Assembly (NCBI GenBank): GCA_018398765.1 | Contig: JAHBMJ010001698.1 | Coordinates: 1 to 15,363 of the forward strand | Direction of reading: 5' to 3' | From: Chromera velia | Taxonomy: Eukaryota > Sar > Chromeraceae | Length of the DNA stretch: 15,363 nt | Part shown: in pieces, positions 7,482-15,069 of the stretch | Position numbering within the stretch: position 1 is the first letter of the stretch | How the letters are laid out: each line of letters begins with the position of its first letter | Position numbers and translations under genes: made by a program | Notes under the pieces: generated by a model | The model's input: the letters and a program-made list of their open reading frames with translations, nothing else | Told to the model about the DNA's origin: nothing | Databases searched by the model: none

Positions 7482-7574
7482 CTTCCGGGTCGAGGAACAG
7501 CTAGACGTACTAACATTTCTCGTTCCGCCACTCCCGATCCCTTCTGTAGCCATACAGATTGCATGTGAATGGAT
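7482..7574 (-). CDS. Internal exon of unknown protein
   Basis: Ninety-three bases after a very strong acceptor (TTCCTGTTGTTTTCCCCCAG), ending at GTTTGTC. The peptide is SIHMQSVWLQKGSGVAERE followed by MLVRLAVPRPG. Phases fit the exon at 7447 if a 34-nt U-rich intron (7448-7481) is removed. A second frame (PFTCNLYGYRRDREW, ending at a GTTAGT donor) is also plausible. Confidence 0.42.
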
Positions 7575-7641
7575 CTGGGGGAAAACAACAGGAAGGCCAC
7601 GGGCAAGCGGAACAGAGGCAGGAGACAGTGTGAGGACATAC

Positions 7642-7800
7642 AGGCCGATCTTGCCATGCAGGGATGCTGATGTACCGAGGCCCCTTCGCACGGAGCCTGT
7701 CTCTTGCGGTTTTGGGGTACCCCGGCTTGTCCTTAGTGAAAAAGGGGGCGGCGCTGTAGATCAAGTCAAGTGCGAGGCGCCCCTGATCTGCCCGGAGAGC
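7642..7800 (-). CDS. Exon segment downstream of an in-frame TGA
   Basis: Continues the frame of 8106-7801 past a TGA at 7803-7801: ALRADQGRLALDLIYSAAPF, TKDKPGYPKTARDRLRAKG, RYISIPAWQDRP, then a GTATGT donor. Composition stays protein-like. No family recognised. Confidence 0.42.
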
Positions 7801-8106
7801 TCAGAGATACATGCGGGCGTCCTTCACCATGCACTCGGCCACCTCGAAGGTCTCTTTGGTATATAGTCGTCCCTCACAGCGACCGGGGCGTAATCCGAGA
7901 GTTTCTTCTTCATAGTTGCGGACGAGAGCCAGGGTTACTGTGACGCATCGAGTGGGGCTTGTGAAGGGATCTCTCTGAGGGGATGAGGCGGAGTGGAAGA
8001 TGTCAAGTCCTCTGATGACCACCGGTCCCATTCGGGAGACGCGCAACAGGGTTGCGGGCGTCACGGTGAATGCGTGAAGGCGTTTGTAGTTCTGAGTGCA
8101 TGGGGG
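7801..8106 (-). CDS. Coding segment of zinc-finger-like gene
   Basis: Open frame reading LHAFTVTPATLLRVSRMG, VVIRGLDIFHSASS, RCVTVTLALVRNYEEETLG and RLYTKETFEVAECMVKDARM, then TGA. It would join the zinc-finger segment above it if one C were removed from the CCCCC run near 8105. Repeated beta-like stretches are visible. I tested a PIWI reading of GLDIFH but the downstream residues do not fit. Confidence 0.45.
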   Translation of the reverse strand, partial: PPCTQNYKRLHAFTVTPATLLRVSRMGPVVIRGLDIFHSASSPQRDPFTSPTRCVTVTLALVRNYEEETLGLRPGRCEGRLYTKETFEVAECMVKDARMYL

Positions 8107-8383
8107 CAGTTTTGGTGTACATGGAGCCGGGCGTCTGAGGTTTGTCCGCCACGACGCCGAGGCAATCGAAGTGGACCCATTTTTGCCCACCGTTGCTAGG
8201 CATTTCGTGGTATTCCGATCGACAGAGACCCTCTGGCGATGAGTGCTCGCAGCCTCCCACAGATCGCTCTGTTTGAATGGAGGCGGTCTGCCTCCGCTTC
8301 CAGCAGGCTTAATCTTTCCAACTTCAGCTTAAAGAGCAGAATCTCGAGATTCTCTTCCTCCTCTGCGTTTGGGAGAGGGTCCT
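8107..8383 (-). CDS. Helical segment followed by C-x2-C...H-x2-C zinc-finger-like module
   Basis: Starts after a textbook acceptor (TTCCTTCCTTCACTATAG). First frame: EENLEILLFKLKLERLSLLE, a charged helix or leucine-rich coil. One base out, at a GGG near 8262, the frame continues as GGCEHSSPEGLCRSEYHEM and GGQKWVHFDCLGVVADKP. W-V-H-F-D-C is the end signature of PHD and PARP-type fingers. With the shift, the pairs would be C-G-G-C-x25-H-F-D-C, close to the PARP-finger layout (C-x2-C-x28/30-H-x2-C). Such modules bind histone tails or DNA ends. The required frame change makes this tentative. Confidence 0.48.
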
Positions 8384-8454
8384 CTATAGTGAAGGAAGGA
8401 ACAAGAACAATATAGCATGCATGGGTGGAGACACACACCCATGCGTTGTTTGAG

Positions 8455-8633
8455 TTAGTCTGAGTCCGATTCATGGAGCGCCCGTTGCAGGCGTCTTCTC
8501 TGCATGGGAGGCTCTGAGTCACTTTCGATCTGAATAGCAGCAGCGGGAGGACCTGGTGCTGCGCGTGGAAAACGAGAGGCACGGGCTTTTGCACTGGCCT
8601 TGGGGGCTGCAGCTCGCGGACCTCGCCGACGAG
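8455..8633 (-). CDS. Terminal exon: basic linker and acidic Ser/Asp tail
   Basis: Fifty-nine codons after the acceptor TGCGTGCTCTCCAG. An Arg/Ala/Pro/Lys-rich linker (RRRGPRAAAPKASAKA) is followed by IQIESDSEPPMQRRRLQ and the end HESDSD plus TAA. Phase fits the donor at 8870. Disordered basic-acidic tails of this type are common in chromatin and RNA-binding proteins, consistent with the finger-like exon upstream. Confidence 0.62.
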
Positions 8634-8869
8634 CTGGAGAGCACGCATGAGGAATGACAATCTCTGTCTCCCTGTCTTTGTCTTTCTGTCTCTCTGTCTG
8701 TTTGTCGCGCTCGACTTCCGACTTCCACAGAGAAGACATGTCTTTGGCCGACTAAAAGGACCACGTGATCTGTCTGTTCGAGCGGTTTTGTGGACAGCTG
8801 CTCTTCTCAGGCAGAATGATGGATGTTGGCTATAGTAAAGAAGGATGAAATATGCAAGACACGACGCAC

Positions 8870-8986
8870 CTTCTGTCACTGTTGAAGACGTGTTGTTGAG
8901 GAGGATGTCGTTGTAGGCCCGGTTGTGGCCTTTTAAGCCGCTCTTATTGTGAGAGAACATTGTATTAATACGTTGCATGCATGGAA
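8870..8986 (-). CDS. Internal exon of zinc-finger-like gene
   Basis: Begins after TCTGACTGCCTGTGTAG and ends at a GTGCGTC donor. It reads PCMQRINTMFSHNKSGLKG then HNRAYNDILLNNTSSTVTE. Entry and exit phases match the exons at 9238-9106 and 8633-8455, giving a coherent three-exon model. A second acceptor at 8943 would shorten the exon but break the phase match. Confidence 0.58.
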
Positions 8987-9105
8987 CTACACAGGCAGTC
9001 AGACTGACGATGACATAATGCGTCACAGCTATCCACTTTCCCCCATACTTCGACGAGGTGCAGCGGAAGCGAGGGTGCACTATATGAGCGCACGGAAATA
9101 CCAAC

Positions 9106-9238
9106 CGGTCTTGTACGGTTTCCCATCCTTCTCTCTCGTCGGACGAAATTCTGCCACAATGACCTTGCAACGAACGTGCGTCCATTCTGCTTTACGCTGC
9201 CCTCTTCTTTCGCTTCCTTGATTACGACAATCGCAAAG
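9106..9238 (-). CDS. Exon with W-x-H-x2-C zinc-finger-like segment
   Basis: Forty-four codons reading LCDCRNQGSERRGQRKAEWT, HVRCKVIVAEFRPTREKDG and KPYKT, to a GTTGGT donor. C-x-C at the start and W-T-H-V-R-C form a possible metal site. The layout CR(x)n-W-x-H-x2-C-x2-(V/I)-V-A resembles the segment at about 8200 in the neighbouring gene. The acceptor (CAACGCAGGTGTAG after a CTTCTTTCTCCTC tract) is plausible. Upstream exons were not found. Confidence 0.55.
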
Positions 9239-9607
9239 CTACACCTGCGTTGCTTTGTCGAGGAGAAAGAAGAGCTGCAAAAGTTATTTCAAAAAGCAAA
9301 TCGTTCAAAGCTACAAGGACTGCCCCTCCAGGGAGGGACTGCAGGCAAGAGGAGGACCGATGAATACCGCCGGATGAGTGATGCGATAGAGGTTCGCGCA
9401 ACGACTGGTCATATAGGTGTGCGCGGGTAGTCGTGGGGAGCCGTTACACTGTACGTCAAGAACAGATGGGGGGAAGGCGAAAAGGCAACGTAAAGACTTA
9501 GCACATGAAATGCAACGGGATCTGACTGCAAGGACTGACGTCTGTTTCTGAGGGGGGGTCTTTGGAGATCGATGTCCAGTGCAGACCCGGCAGCCTCCTC
9601 TGCTTCT
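9239..9607. other. No gene seen
   Basis: A pyrimidine tract with TTTTGCAG near 9268 could start a tiny exon (LFFLLDKATQ), but nothing else supports it. No RNA gene or repeat was noticed. Confidence 0.4.
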
Positions 9608-9891
9608 TCAGAACAAGAGGGATTCCCGGTGCGCGTCGTTGAGATAGAGGACGGGGGGCCAGACGACGCGGATGGCCTTCGGAGGATTCAAGTCCGTCTT
9701 CATCTCGGCCGTGATGAGATCGGAAGTATCCTCCGTCTCGTCGTCGCGGGCCGCGCCCGCACGCATGCCGATGATCCGAAGCGGATTCCCTTGCTGCGTC
9801 ATGAGCTTGAGGTGCGTATATCAAGGGTGTCCAGCATGTCGGCTCGCACGAGATCGTGAGTCTTCTTGATGTGCTCGAAGGCCTTCTTGGT
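9608..9891 (-). CDS. Terminal exon with one apparent frame change
   Basis: Starts after TCTTTTGCATGCATGCAG with TKKAFEHIKKTHDLVRADML. One base out near 9808 it continues as LMTQQGNPLRIIGMRAGAAR, ITAEMKTDLNPPKAIRVVW and LYLNDAHRESLLF plus TGA. One added A at the AA near 9808 restores a single frame and also makes the length fit. The first part is basic and helical; the second is acidic then beta-like. Family unknown. The frame is also open upstream through the acceptor to about 10018. Confidence 0.5.
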
Positions 9892-10143
9892 CTGCATGCA
9901 TGCAAAAGATTCAAAAATCACGAAATTCAGATACAGCACATGAACTCCATTTCGGGCGAAGACTTGAGGAGAAGAAGGCGGAAGGCCCTGCCGAGGATAA
10001 AACACACACATGCATGCATGCACGCCATCGCATGCACGAGTCAACGTGCAGAGAACGAGAAAGCAAGAGACACTCTGCGGCTACACAAGCCTCTCCTCCT
10101 CCGCGATATCATTTCATCCCTTCATCAAGAATCTCTCAAATAC

Positions 10144-10248
10144 CATGCATGATGCACGGCTTCTCTGACGGAAAGTCGAGTCCTGGATCCGCGCCCACAG
10201 GCCAGCAAGACCCGTGCCGACTAGGCAGGCACACAGGAGGGCGGTCTC
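10144..10248 (-). CDS. Possible exon, two readings
   Basis: Bounded by GGGTGTGTGGACAG and a GTATTT donor. One frame gives the hydrophobic ALLCACLVGTGLAGLWARI, a possible membrane helix. Another gives CWPVGADPGLDFPSEKPCIM. Neither matches the phase of the exon at 10482. Confidence 0.28.
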
Positions 10249-10481
10249 CTGTCCACACACCCACACCCAGACCAGTGCATGCATGGAGATGCGTAAAAAA
10301 TGGACAGAGGGACAAGGAGAGACAAAAAAAATGTAGGTGGACGATTGCGACGCGTCGGCGACAGAGTCCGTTTGATTGTCAAAAGGGAGACACACAGATG
10401 AAGTAGCTCTTTCTCCTATAGCCACAATGCTCGCACAAAATTGCGTTCACCCAGGCAGAATACACCGGAAGGGAGACTTAC

Positions 10482-10544
10482 ATCATCAGGTGGGGCTGAC
10501 TCCACAAGTGACAGGCCTCAGACTCACTACACTTCAAGCTCGGC
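10482..10544 (-). CDS. Small internal exon
   Basis: Sixty-three bases ending at a perfect GTAAGTC donor. The reading PSLKCSESEACHLWSQPHLM is in phase with the exon ending at 10603. The acceptor ACTGGCAG is weak. A later acceptor (near 10500) would leave only the last few residues in the same phase. Confidence 0.38.
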
Positions 10545-10602
10545 CTGCCAGTGTTGATTGTTCTTGCTTGATCTCTGATCTAAATGAGTGAGGGAGACTC
10601 AC

Positions 10603-10697
10603 ATGTTGGGGTCCTCCTGGCTCTTGTTGTTCATGATGTCTTTAACGATTTGAGAAGCTTCGGAGTCGCCAGAGAACTCGAAGTCACCGCGCAAAGA
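10603..10697 (-). CDS. Internal exon, well-bounded
   Basis: Thirty-one codons plus two bases. It has one of the best acceptors in the window (CCCCTTCCCCTCTCCTGTGATGCAG) and an AT|GTGAGTC donor. The peptide is SLRGDFEFSGDSEASQIVKD then IMNNKSQEDPN, acidic and helical. I do not recognise the family. Confidence 0.6.
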
Positions 10698-10889
10698 CTG
10701 CATCACAGGAGAGGGGAAGGGGAGCAAAGAAGTGTTACAAGGTGCGCTGAATGGCATCGTACCCTGTTTGACTTAGCATTCCGGGGTTTTCTTGACCGCA
10801 CGAAATCGAATTAAATAACACAAAACGTCAACAAGCGACTGACGCTGCAAAGACAAAGTCGGGCATTCCCGTCCCGAAGCAAAAAAAAA

Positions 10890-11038
10890 CTCCGCGGGCT
10901 CAAAGCTGGAGCACATGGTTGCGTCCATGAACCCGAGGCTGCAACGAGCTGCCTCCTGTGAGTGGGCGAGGGCCTTGTACCTGATCTTGAAGATCGCGAT
11001 GCTGGTGAGAAAAGCGGATCGGTCGACTTCGAGGCCAA
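10890..11038 (-). CDS. Internal exon of same gene (3' edge uncertain)
   Basis: After CTTCTTTTCCTGCTCCCCTGCAG the frame reads GLEVDRSAFLTSIAIFKIRY, KALAHSQEAARCSLGFMDAT and MCSSFEP. Its two-base entry phase matches the one-base exit at 11148, giving a valine at the junction. The frame remains open to about 10777, through a run of nine T and another acceptor-like TGTCTTTGCAG, so the true donor was not located. An internal CAG|GTACAAG is an alternative donor. Confidence 0.55.
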
Positions 11039-11147
11039 CTGCAGGGGAGCAGGAAAAGAAGGTAAATTGTTAACACAAAAAATTAAAACCAAAAAAACTA
11101 TAGTAAACTATAGGTGTGATCTCTACTATTAAACATAGGATCTGTAC

Positions 11148-11380
11148 CTGATTTTCCTCTCCCTCCGAAGAAAGAGGAGGTGACGAACACGCCCATCTTC
11201 TCATGCAAGGGCTTCCTGCTTGCACGGTGCACTATGAACGCGTGAAGGTCCTGGCCGTGGGAGAGAGAGTCATCTCGGACAGTGAGGTGACGTGCTAGCA
11301 CTACAATTCCTGCTCTGTATGAGTTGAAGACGTACATTGCTGCTGATGGCCAGCGTATTCTGATGGTGATCAGCGCAACC
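11148..11380 (-). CDS. Internal exon of same gene
   Basis: Seventy-seven codons reading VALITIRIRWPSAAMYVFNS, YRAGIVVLARHLTVRDDSLS, HGQDLHAFIVHRASRKPLHE and KMGVFVTSSFFGGRGKS, ending at a CAG|GTACAG donor. The acceptor is CAGCTGCTCTCCCGCAG. Long uninterrupted frame, mixed alpha/beta, phase-linked to the next exon. Family not recognised; FFGGRGKS resembles a P-loop end only superficially. Confidence 0.6.
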
Positions 11381-11446
11381 CTGCGGGAGAGCAGCTGGAA
11401 CGCGCTTGCTGCATCACATTACAACACTCCCTCCCCCCGCTCGCAC

Positions 11447-11528
11447 TCCTCCCAGAGCTGCTTCATCATGCAAAGGACAGCTTGCCATTGAAGAGGTCTA
11501 GGATCTTGGGGGTGCAAAGGAGTGCATC
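11447..11528 (-). CDS. Exon with one apparent missing base
   Basis: After TTTCTCCTCTACATTGAG it reads DALLCTPKILDLFNGKLSFA. One base out, at a single A near 11470, it continues as MMKQLWEE to a GTGCGAG donor. One restored A makes a continuous helical peptide and brings the length into phase with both flanks. It may continue the gene at 12418-11614 if that gene's TGA is not the true end. Confidence 0.45.
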
Positions 11529-11613
11529 CTCAATGTAGAGGAGAAATCATGAAGAAGACAAAGAGCATATCAGAAAGGGAACGGCATCGAGAAGTCGGAG
11601 AAGACCCCCTCAT

Positions 11614-11704
11614 TCATTCATCGATGTGATCTTCCCCCTCGATCTCCGACAGAGATTTCTCTCTGTAATATTTCATCTGGTTGAGAAGCGCCCTCAGATA
11701 CAAG
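11614..11704 (-). CDS. Terminal exon of helical-repeat-like gene
   Basis: Begins after ACTCACTTCTCCTTAG and reads LYLRALLNQMKYYREKSLSE then IEGEDHIDE before TGA (11616-11614). The one-base entry phase matches the exon ending at 11832. The acidic end looks like a natural C-terminus. An upstream acceptor (CTCTTACAG, 11731) would lengthen it but breaks the phase. Confidence 0.55.
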
Positions 11705-11831
11705 CTAAGGAGAAGTGAGTCCATCTCAGTCTGTAAGAGAGTGATACAGGGTGCATCATCACATGTCGTCACCCAAGGTGACAACTATATTGGTGACAAA
11801 TCAATGGACTCTTGACGCCCAACATACTCAC

Positions 11832-11884
11832 CCAGAAATGTGATCCTTCTCACCCGTCTTCACTAAGTCATTGTTGAGATGCCT
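11832..11884 (-). CDS. Internal exon of helical-repeat-like gene
   Basis: Seventeen codons plus two bases: RHLNNDLVKTGEKDHIS, ending at a near-perfect GTGAGTA donor. The chosen acceptor (CTCATCGCTGAG) fits the phase-0 exit at 12006. An alternative one (TTTTTGCTACTAG) adds LCVSGCLIAE but needs a different phase. Confidence 0.52.
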
Positions 11885-12005
11885 CTCAGCGATGAGACAC
11901 CCGGAGACACAAAGACTAGTAGCAAAAATAGTTGACTTCATGATTTACGCACACAAAGTACTGCACCGTAGACTCCCCTTAGCGTAGTCTCGCAGCGCCA
12001 CGCAC

Positions 12006-12075
12006 CTGAATGTCCAAGGATGGGTCCGAGAGGTTGAAATCCAGCACCTTCTCGCAGGCCTCTGGGGAGGCTGAT
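12006..12075 (-). CDS. Internal exon of helical-repeat-like gene
   Basis: Twenty-three codons, SASPEACEKVLDFNLSDPSL then DIQ, between CCTTTTATCTCTTTGCAG and CAG|GTGCGTG, both strong sites. Together with the exon at 12418-12340 it reads like a HEAT/armadillo-type helical repeat (R-x-x-x-A-L-x-x-L-F-L followed by a second helix). That is a resemblance, not a family assignment. Confidence 0.58.
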
Positions 12076-12339
12076 CTGCAAAGAGATAAAAGGTTGGCAA
12101 AACTTTTCATCTTTTCTCACAGAGACCCCAATGTCAGTGACATAAATTCAACTCAAACATAACGTTAGGGAAGAACAAAGAGGCAGAAAACAACTCGTCA
12201 ACAGACGGACAAAACAGCCAACCGACCGACCGACCGATTGGCTAAAAAGCAGACGTACAGACAGGCAGACAGACTAACTGAGAGGCAATGAAGCAAAAAT
12301 CCATGTTCATAAAACGAGCGCAACTCAGCTCGTTTGCAC

Positions 12340-12418
12340 AAAAAGAGGACCACCAGTGCCTCCCTGCGCGTTCTCACCAGCAGATTCTCATCGTCAATGA
12401 CCACACCGCGAAGACAGA
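12340..12418 (-). CDS. Internal exon of helical-repeat-like gene
   Basis: Twenty-five complete codons: CLRGVVIDDENLLVRTRREA then LVVLF, after GTCTGTCATTTAG and before a GTGCAAAC donor. The exit phase completes a leucine codon with the exon at 12075. The acceptor lies right at the edge of the GACA/GTCT satellite, which supplies its pyrimidine tract. The upstream partner exon was not identified. Confidence 0.5.
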
Positions 12419-12421
12419 CTA

Positions 12422-12425
12422 AATG

Positions 12426-12476
<51 letters not shown>

Positions 12477-12485
12477 AACAGACAA

Positions 12486-12527
<42 letters not shown>

Positions 12528-12570
12528 GCACAAATAGACACACAAACGGACAGACATCAAGCAGGCAAAG

Positions 12571-12662
<92 letters not shown>

Positions 12663-12880
12663 AGATAGACAGACAGACAGACAGACAGACATACAAACAG
12701 ACACACAAACGGACAGACATCAAGCAGGCAGAGAGACAAACAGACAGACAGGCAGACAGACAGACAGAGACAGACAGACAGACAGACAGACAGACGGACA
12801 GACAGACAGAGAACGACTTGGAGAGAAAGACAGCGAGACAGAGAGACAGACAGGGTGACAGACAGAGAGACAGAGAGACA
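12422..12880. repeat. GACA satellite with higher-order structure
   Basis: About 450 bp of GACA/CAGA repeats with CAAACAGA, GATA and CGGACAGA variants. A 27-bp non-canonical block (CACAAACGGACAGACATCAA...) at 12541-12567 recurs at 12704-12730, a 163-bp period, so the array grew by duplication of larger blocks. The minus strand gives long Cys-Leu-Ser-Val open frames that are repeat artefacts. Confidence 0.95.
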
Positions 12881-12885
12881 TACAT

Positions 12886-12888
<3 letters not shown>

Positions 12889-12922
<34 letters not shown>
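12889..12922. repeat. CA/GA microsatellite
   Basis: A short CACACA run followed by about 12 GA dinucleotides at the right end of the GACA satellite. Confidence 0.9.
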
Positions 12923-12971
12923 ATCAAACACTTCTACAGAAAGACTACAGAAGTAAACAATGAGCGGACGC

Positions 12972-13578
12972 TTACCTCTCCTGTCGCGGTCCCAGCGCGG
13001 CCACTTGGTTTCTGGAAATGATTTGAATATCCGTGCCTTTTGCCAGTCCGATGATGTTGTTGTCCCCCGTTAGTGCGAAGACTTTTTGCTCAGAGTTTTT
13101 CTTTTTCAGTGCCTCACAGTCCTTGATGAAGAGCAGGTCGTTGTTCGTTTTTGAGTAGAATTTCCTCGTCAAAAAACGCGGATCATCTTGTACATCTTGT
13201 AGATTGAAGCTTGGCCTCAAGTTCCCCCTGGGTCTTCCGTTTAACAGTTCCCTGCTGTAAAGCCGACCGATCCGCTTTTTTTGCTCGTCCGTTGGGTGAT
13301 CTTTCCAATAGTCCAGCTCTCCATGAATCGACAACGCCGTTCCGAGTGAGGAGGGGATCTTTCCCTTTCCTTCGATTTCTGGGAGGAGGTCTTCAATCGA
13401 ATTTCTAATGAAAAACACTCCCTCTCTCGATGCACTTTCTGCGAACACCGAGGCGTCCATTCCGAATATCTTTTTTTCGGCCACCCACTGCCTTCGCTGA
13501 CTGATGGGAAGAAGAACGGCCTCCTCGATTGTTAGGTCCTCGAGTGGCAGTTCTGCAGGTGCTACGTACCTGAGAACC
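12972..13578 (-). CDS. Long exon with PIN-domain-like nuclease pattern
   Basis: About 200 codons after GGGTTTGTGTGCGGTGTCTCAG, ending AALGPRQER at TAA (12974-12972). The TAA is part of AGGTAAGCG, which is also a good donor, so the protein could continue. Near residue 35 is [11 protein letters not shown] (PIN first strand D-x-(S/T)-V-L). Next comes [14 protein letters not shown] (PIN V-x-x-EL-x-x-LK). Near the end are [15 protein letters not shown] and [20 protein letters not shown], matching the PIN (L)LT-x-D-x-N-L-x-x-x-A strand-loop-helix. Spacing of about 125 residues fits. PIN domains are metal-dependent RNases (for example SMG6, SWT1). The family match is by eye. Confidence 0.5.
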
Positions 13579-13945
13579 CTGAGACACCGCACACAAACCC
13601 AGCAGAGAGGACAAATTCCGTGTGTTCTGCTCGTTCAGAATAGCAACCTACAGCAGCTCCTCTGCCGGCCATTTTCCTCTTCGCTGCTGCCCCCCCATCC
13701 CTTGTCTTTTCTGGGTGATAACCACCTTCATTGTCGTCTTCGGGCAAGTCAGGACCCCTCTGCCCTCCAGGAGTCTCTTTTCAACCATATACTGGGGAGT
13801 GAAAACCCCCCAAAACCAAGCACAACACCTACCAAAACGCTGTGCTGACCATCTGTCGTTTGATGCCTGCCTTTGCTTGTGCGATGTGATGATGCGTGTG
13901 AGGACTGCACGGGAGGCTCCAGACTCACGTCTCTGGAGAGACAGA
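13579..13945 (-). other. Intron or intergenic, no exon supported
   Basis: Pyrimidine-rich on the plus strand, with no splice-bounded open segment that stands out. Contains a run of eight C near 13690. Confidence 0.4.
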
Positions 13946-14062
13946 CCTCCGATCGGCTTTCTCACCAAAGAACGAAGGTATTCACCTCCGATCGGCTTTC
14001 TCACAAAAGAACGAAGGTATTCACCTCCGATCGGCTTTCTCGCAAAAGAACGAAGGCATTCA
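13946..14062. repeat. 39-bp tandem repeat (3 copies)
   Basis: Three contiguous 39-bp units (13946-13984, 13985-14023, 14024-14062) starting CCTCCGATCGGCTTTCTC and ending GAAGG(T/C)ATTCA. Thirty-nine is a multiple of three. Read on the minus strand, the unit encodes a 13-residue repeat of the type EYLRS(F/L)VRKPIGG. Copy 3 has diverged most. Confidence 0.93.
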
Positions 14063-14176
14063 TTTCCGACACTTGGGTGCGAGATAGCATCACAACATGC
14101 ACATTCACAGAACGTCGAAGGAAAGCGTTGTTTGGGTGCATAATCGGGGACCTGAGATGTCGGAGCTCCTTGGGAT
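14061..14176 (-). CDS. Possible exon next to the 39-bp repeat
   Basis: After GGCCGTTTCTTCTCCCAG one frame reads PKELRHLRSPIMHPNNAFLR then VNVHVVML, and another gives APTSQVPDYAPKQRFPS and runs through the 39-bp repeat as its 13-residue units. The frame is undetermined and no donor stands out. Confidence 0.27.
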
Positions 14177-14227
14177 CTGGGAGAAGAAACGGCCCTTCCC
14201 GGTGTGCAGTGTGCACGTGTTGTGCTC

Positions 14228-14440
14228 TTACATGCCCTGGAGGAAGGCGTCGATCCCTTCAATCATCTCAACTGCCGCCTGCACGTACGGGGCTGGTGTC
14301 CGGAAGTGTGTCTCTCCACGTCTGAGATCGAGCTTGTATACGCATATTCCTTCGCCACATCATCCAGGGTCACGTACCTGATACGGGACTGCACGCGAAT
14401 CAAAAGGCAACGGGAAACTTTGGTGCAAGTCGACGGTCAA
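14228..14440 (-). CDS. C-terminal coding segment, frame changes
   Basis: Ends YVQAAVEMIEGIDAFLQGM plus TAA (14230-14228), preceded in the same frame by VYKLDLRRGETHFRTPAP. One base out near 14342 the upstream continuation is YVTLDDVAKEYA. Before that, a third frame gives VDLHQSFPLPFDSRAVPYQ up to a textbook CAG|GTACGTGA donor near 14386. Either a 5' exon ends there, or base-level indels link all three. Protein unknown. Confidence 0.45.
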
Positions 14441-15069
14441 ACAAGCCACCGATATAGAACACACATGCATGCATCCGTGGAATAAGCAGCGGCGTTCAAA
14501 TCGTCATAACGAGACAAAAACTTCCGATATATAGGCGTTCGTGCGAAGAGCTTGAATGCACAATCATGAACAGACTGTATATGCTTCTCTTGCTTGTCTT
14601 TCCGGTGTTTCTTTTTACATGGAAGAGATACCGGAAAGAAAGAGGAAAGATACCGGTCGCTGCAGAATCAGCTCAGAAAGAAGGAAAGATGGAAGGAAAG
14701 AAAGAAAGAAAGAAAGAAAAAAAAGAAAGAACACATCTGAATACAGACAGACCATGCTCAAATAACACGGAGATGGAGAAGCAGAGAGACAAACTGACCA
14801 TCTCAGGCTGCAGTAGAAGGCGAAACCGATCAAGCAGATGCATGTCTCTCCTCTCCTCCTGTGCGCCCCCCTCCAACTGCTGCAGGGCAATTTTTTCCGG
14901 AGCACTCAATCAAGTCATCCATCCACCTTTCTTTTCTTCAGGCTTCATCTCGTCTCCTCTCATTCCTGCTTGCTCCTCTTCACTCTATTTCAATCCACAA
15001 GACACATCGACCACCACCGCGTTTGACCTCACTTTTTTCTCACGTCTTCTTTCTGTCTTAATTCCTCCT
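14441..15069. other. Intergenic or intron, simple-sequence rich
   Basis: No supported exon. Holds a TGCATGCA run near 14466, a GAAAG/GAAA tract and long pyrimidine stretches on the plus strand near 14920-15080. The long plus-strand open frame across it has a biased, repeat-driven composition. Confidence 0.45.
14675..14730. repeat. GAAA/GGAAA microsatellite
   Basis: GAAAGGAAAG units pass into pure GAAA and then an A run. Confidence 0.9.

Noticed and set aside
7801-8060. PIWI/Argonaute reading of VVIRGLDIFHSA
   Set aside because: The G-x-D-x-x-H string is suggestive, but later PIWI motifs (second Asp, His) and spacing are absent.
12198-12931. Long Cys/Leu/Ser/Val-rich minus-strand frames
   Set aside because: They are translations of the GACA/GTCT repeat and carry no independent coding signal; only the 12418-12340 part is bounded by splice sites.
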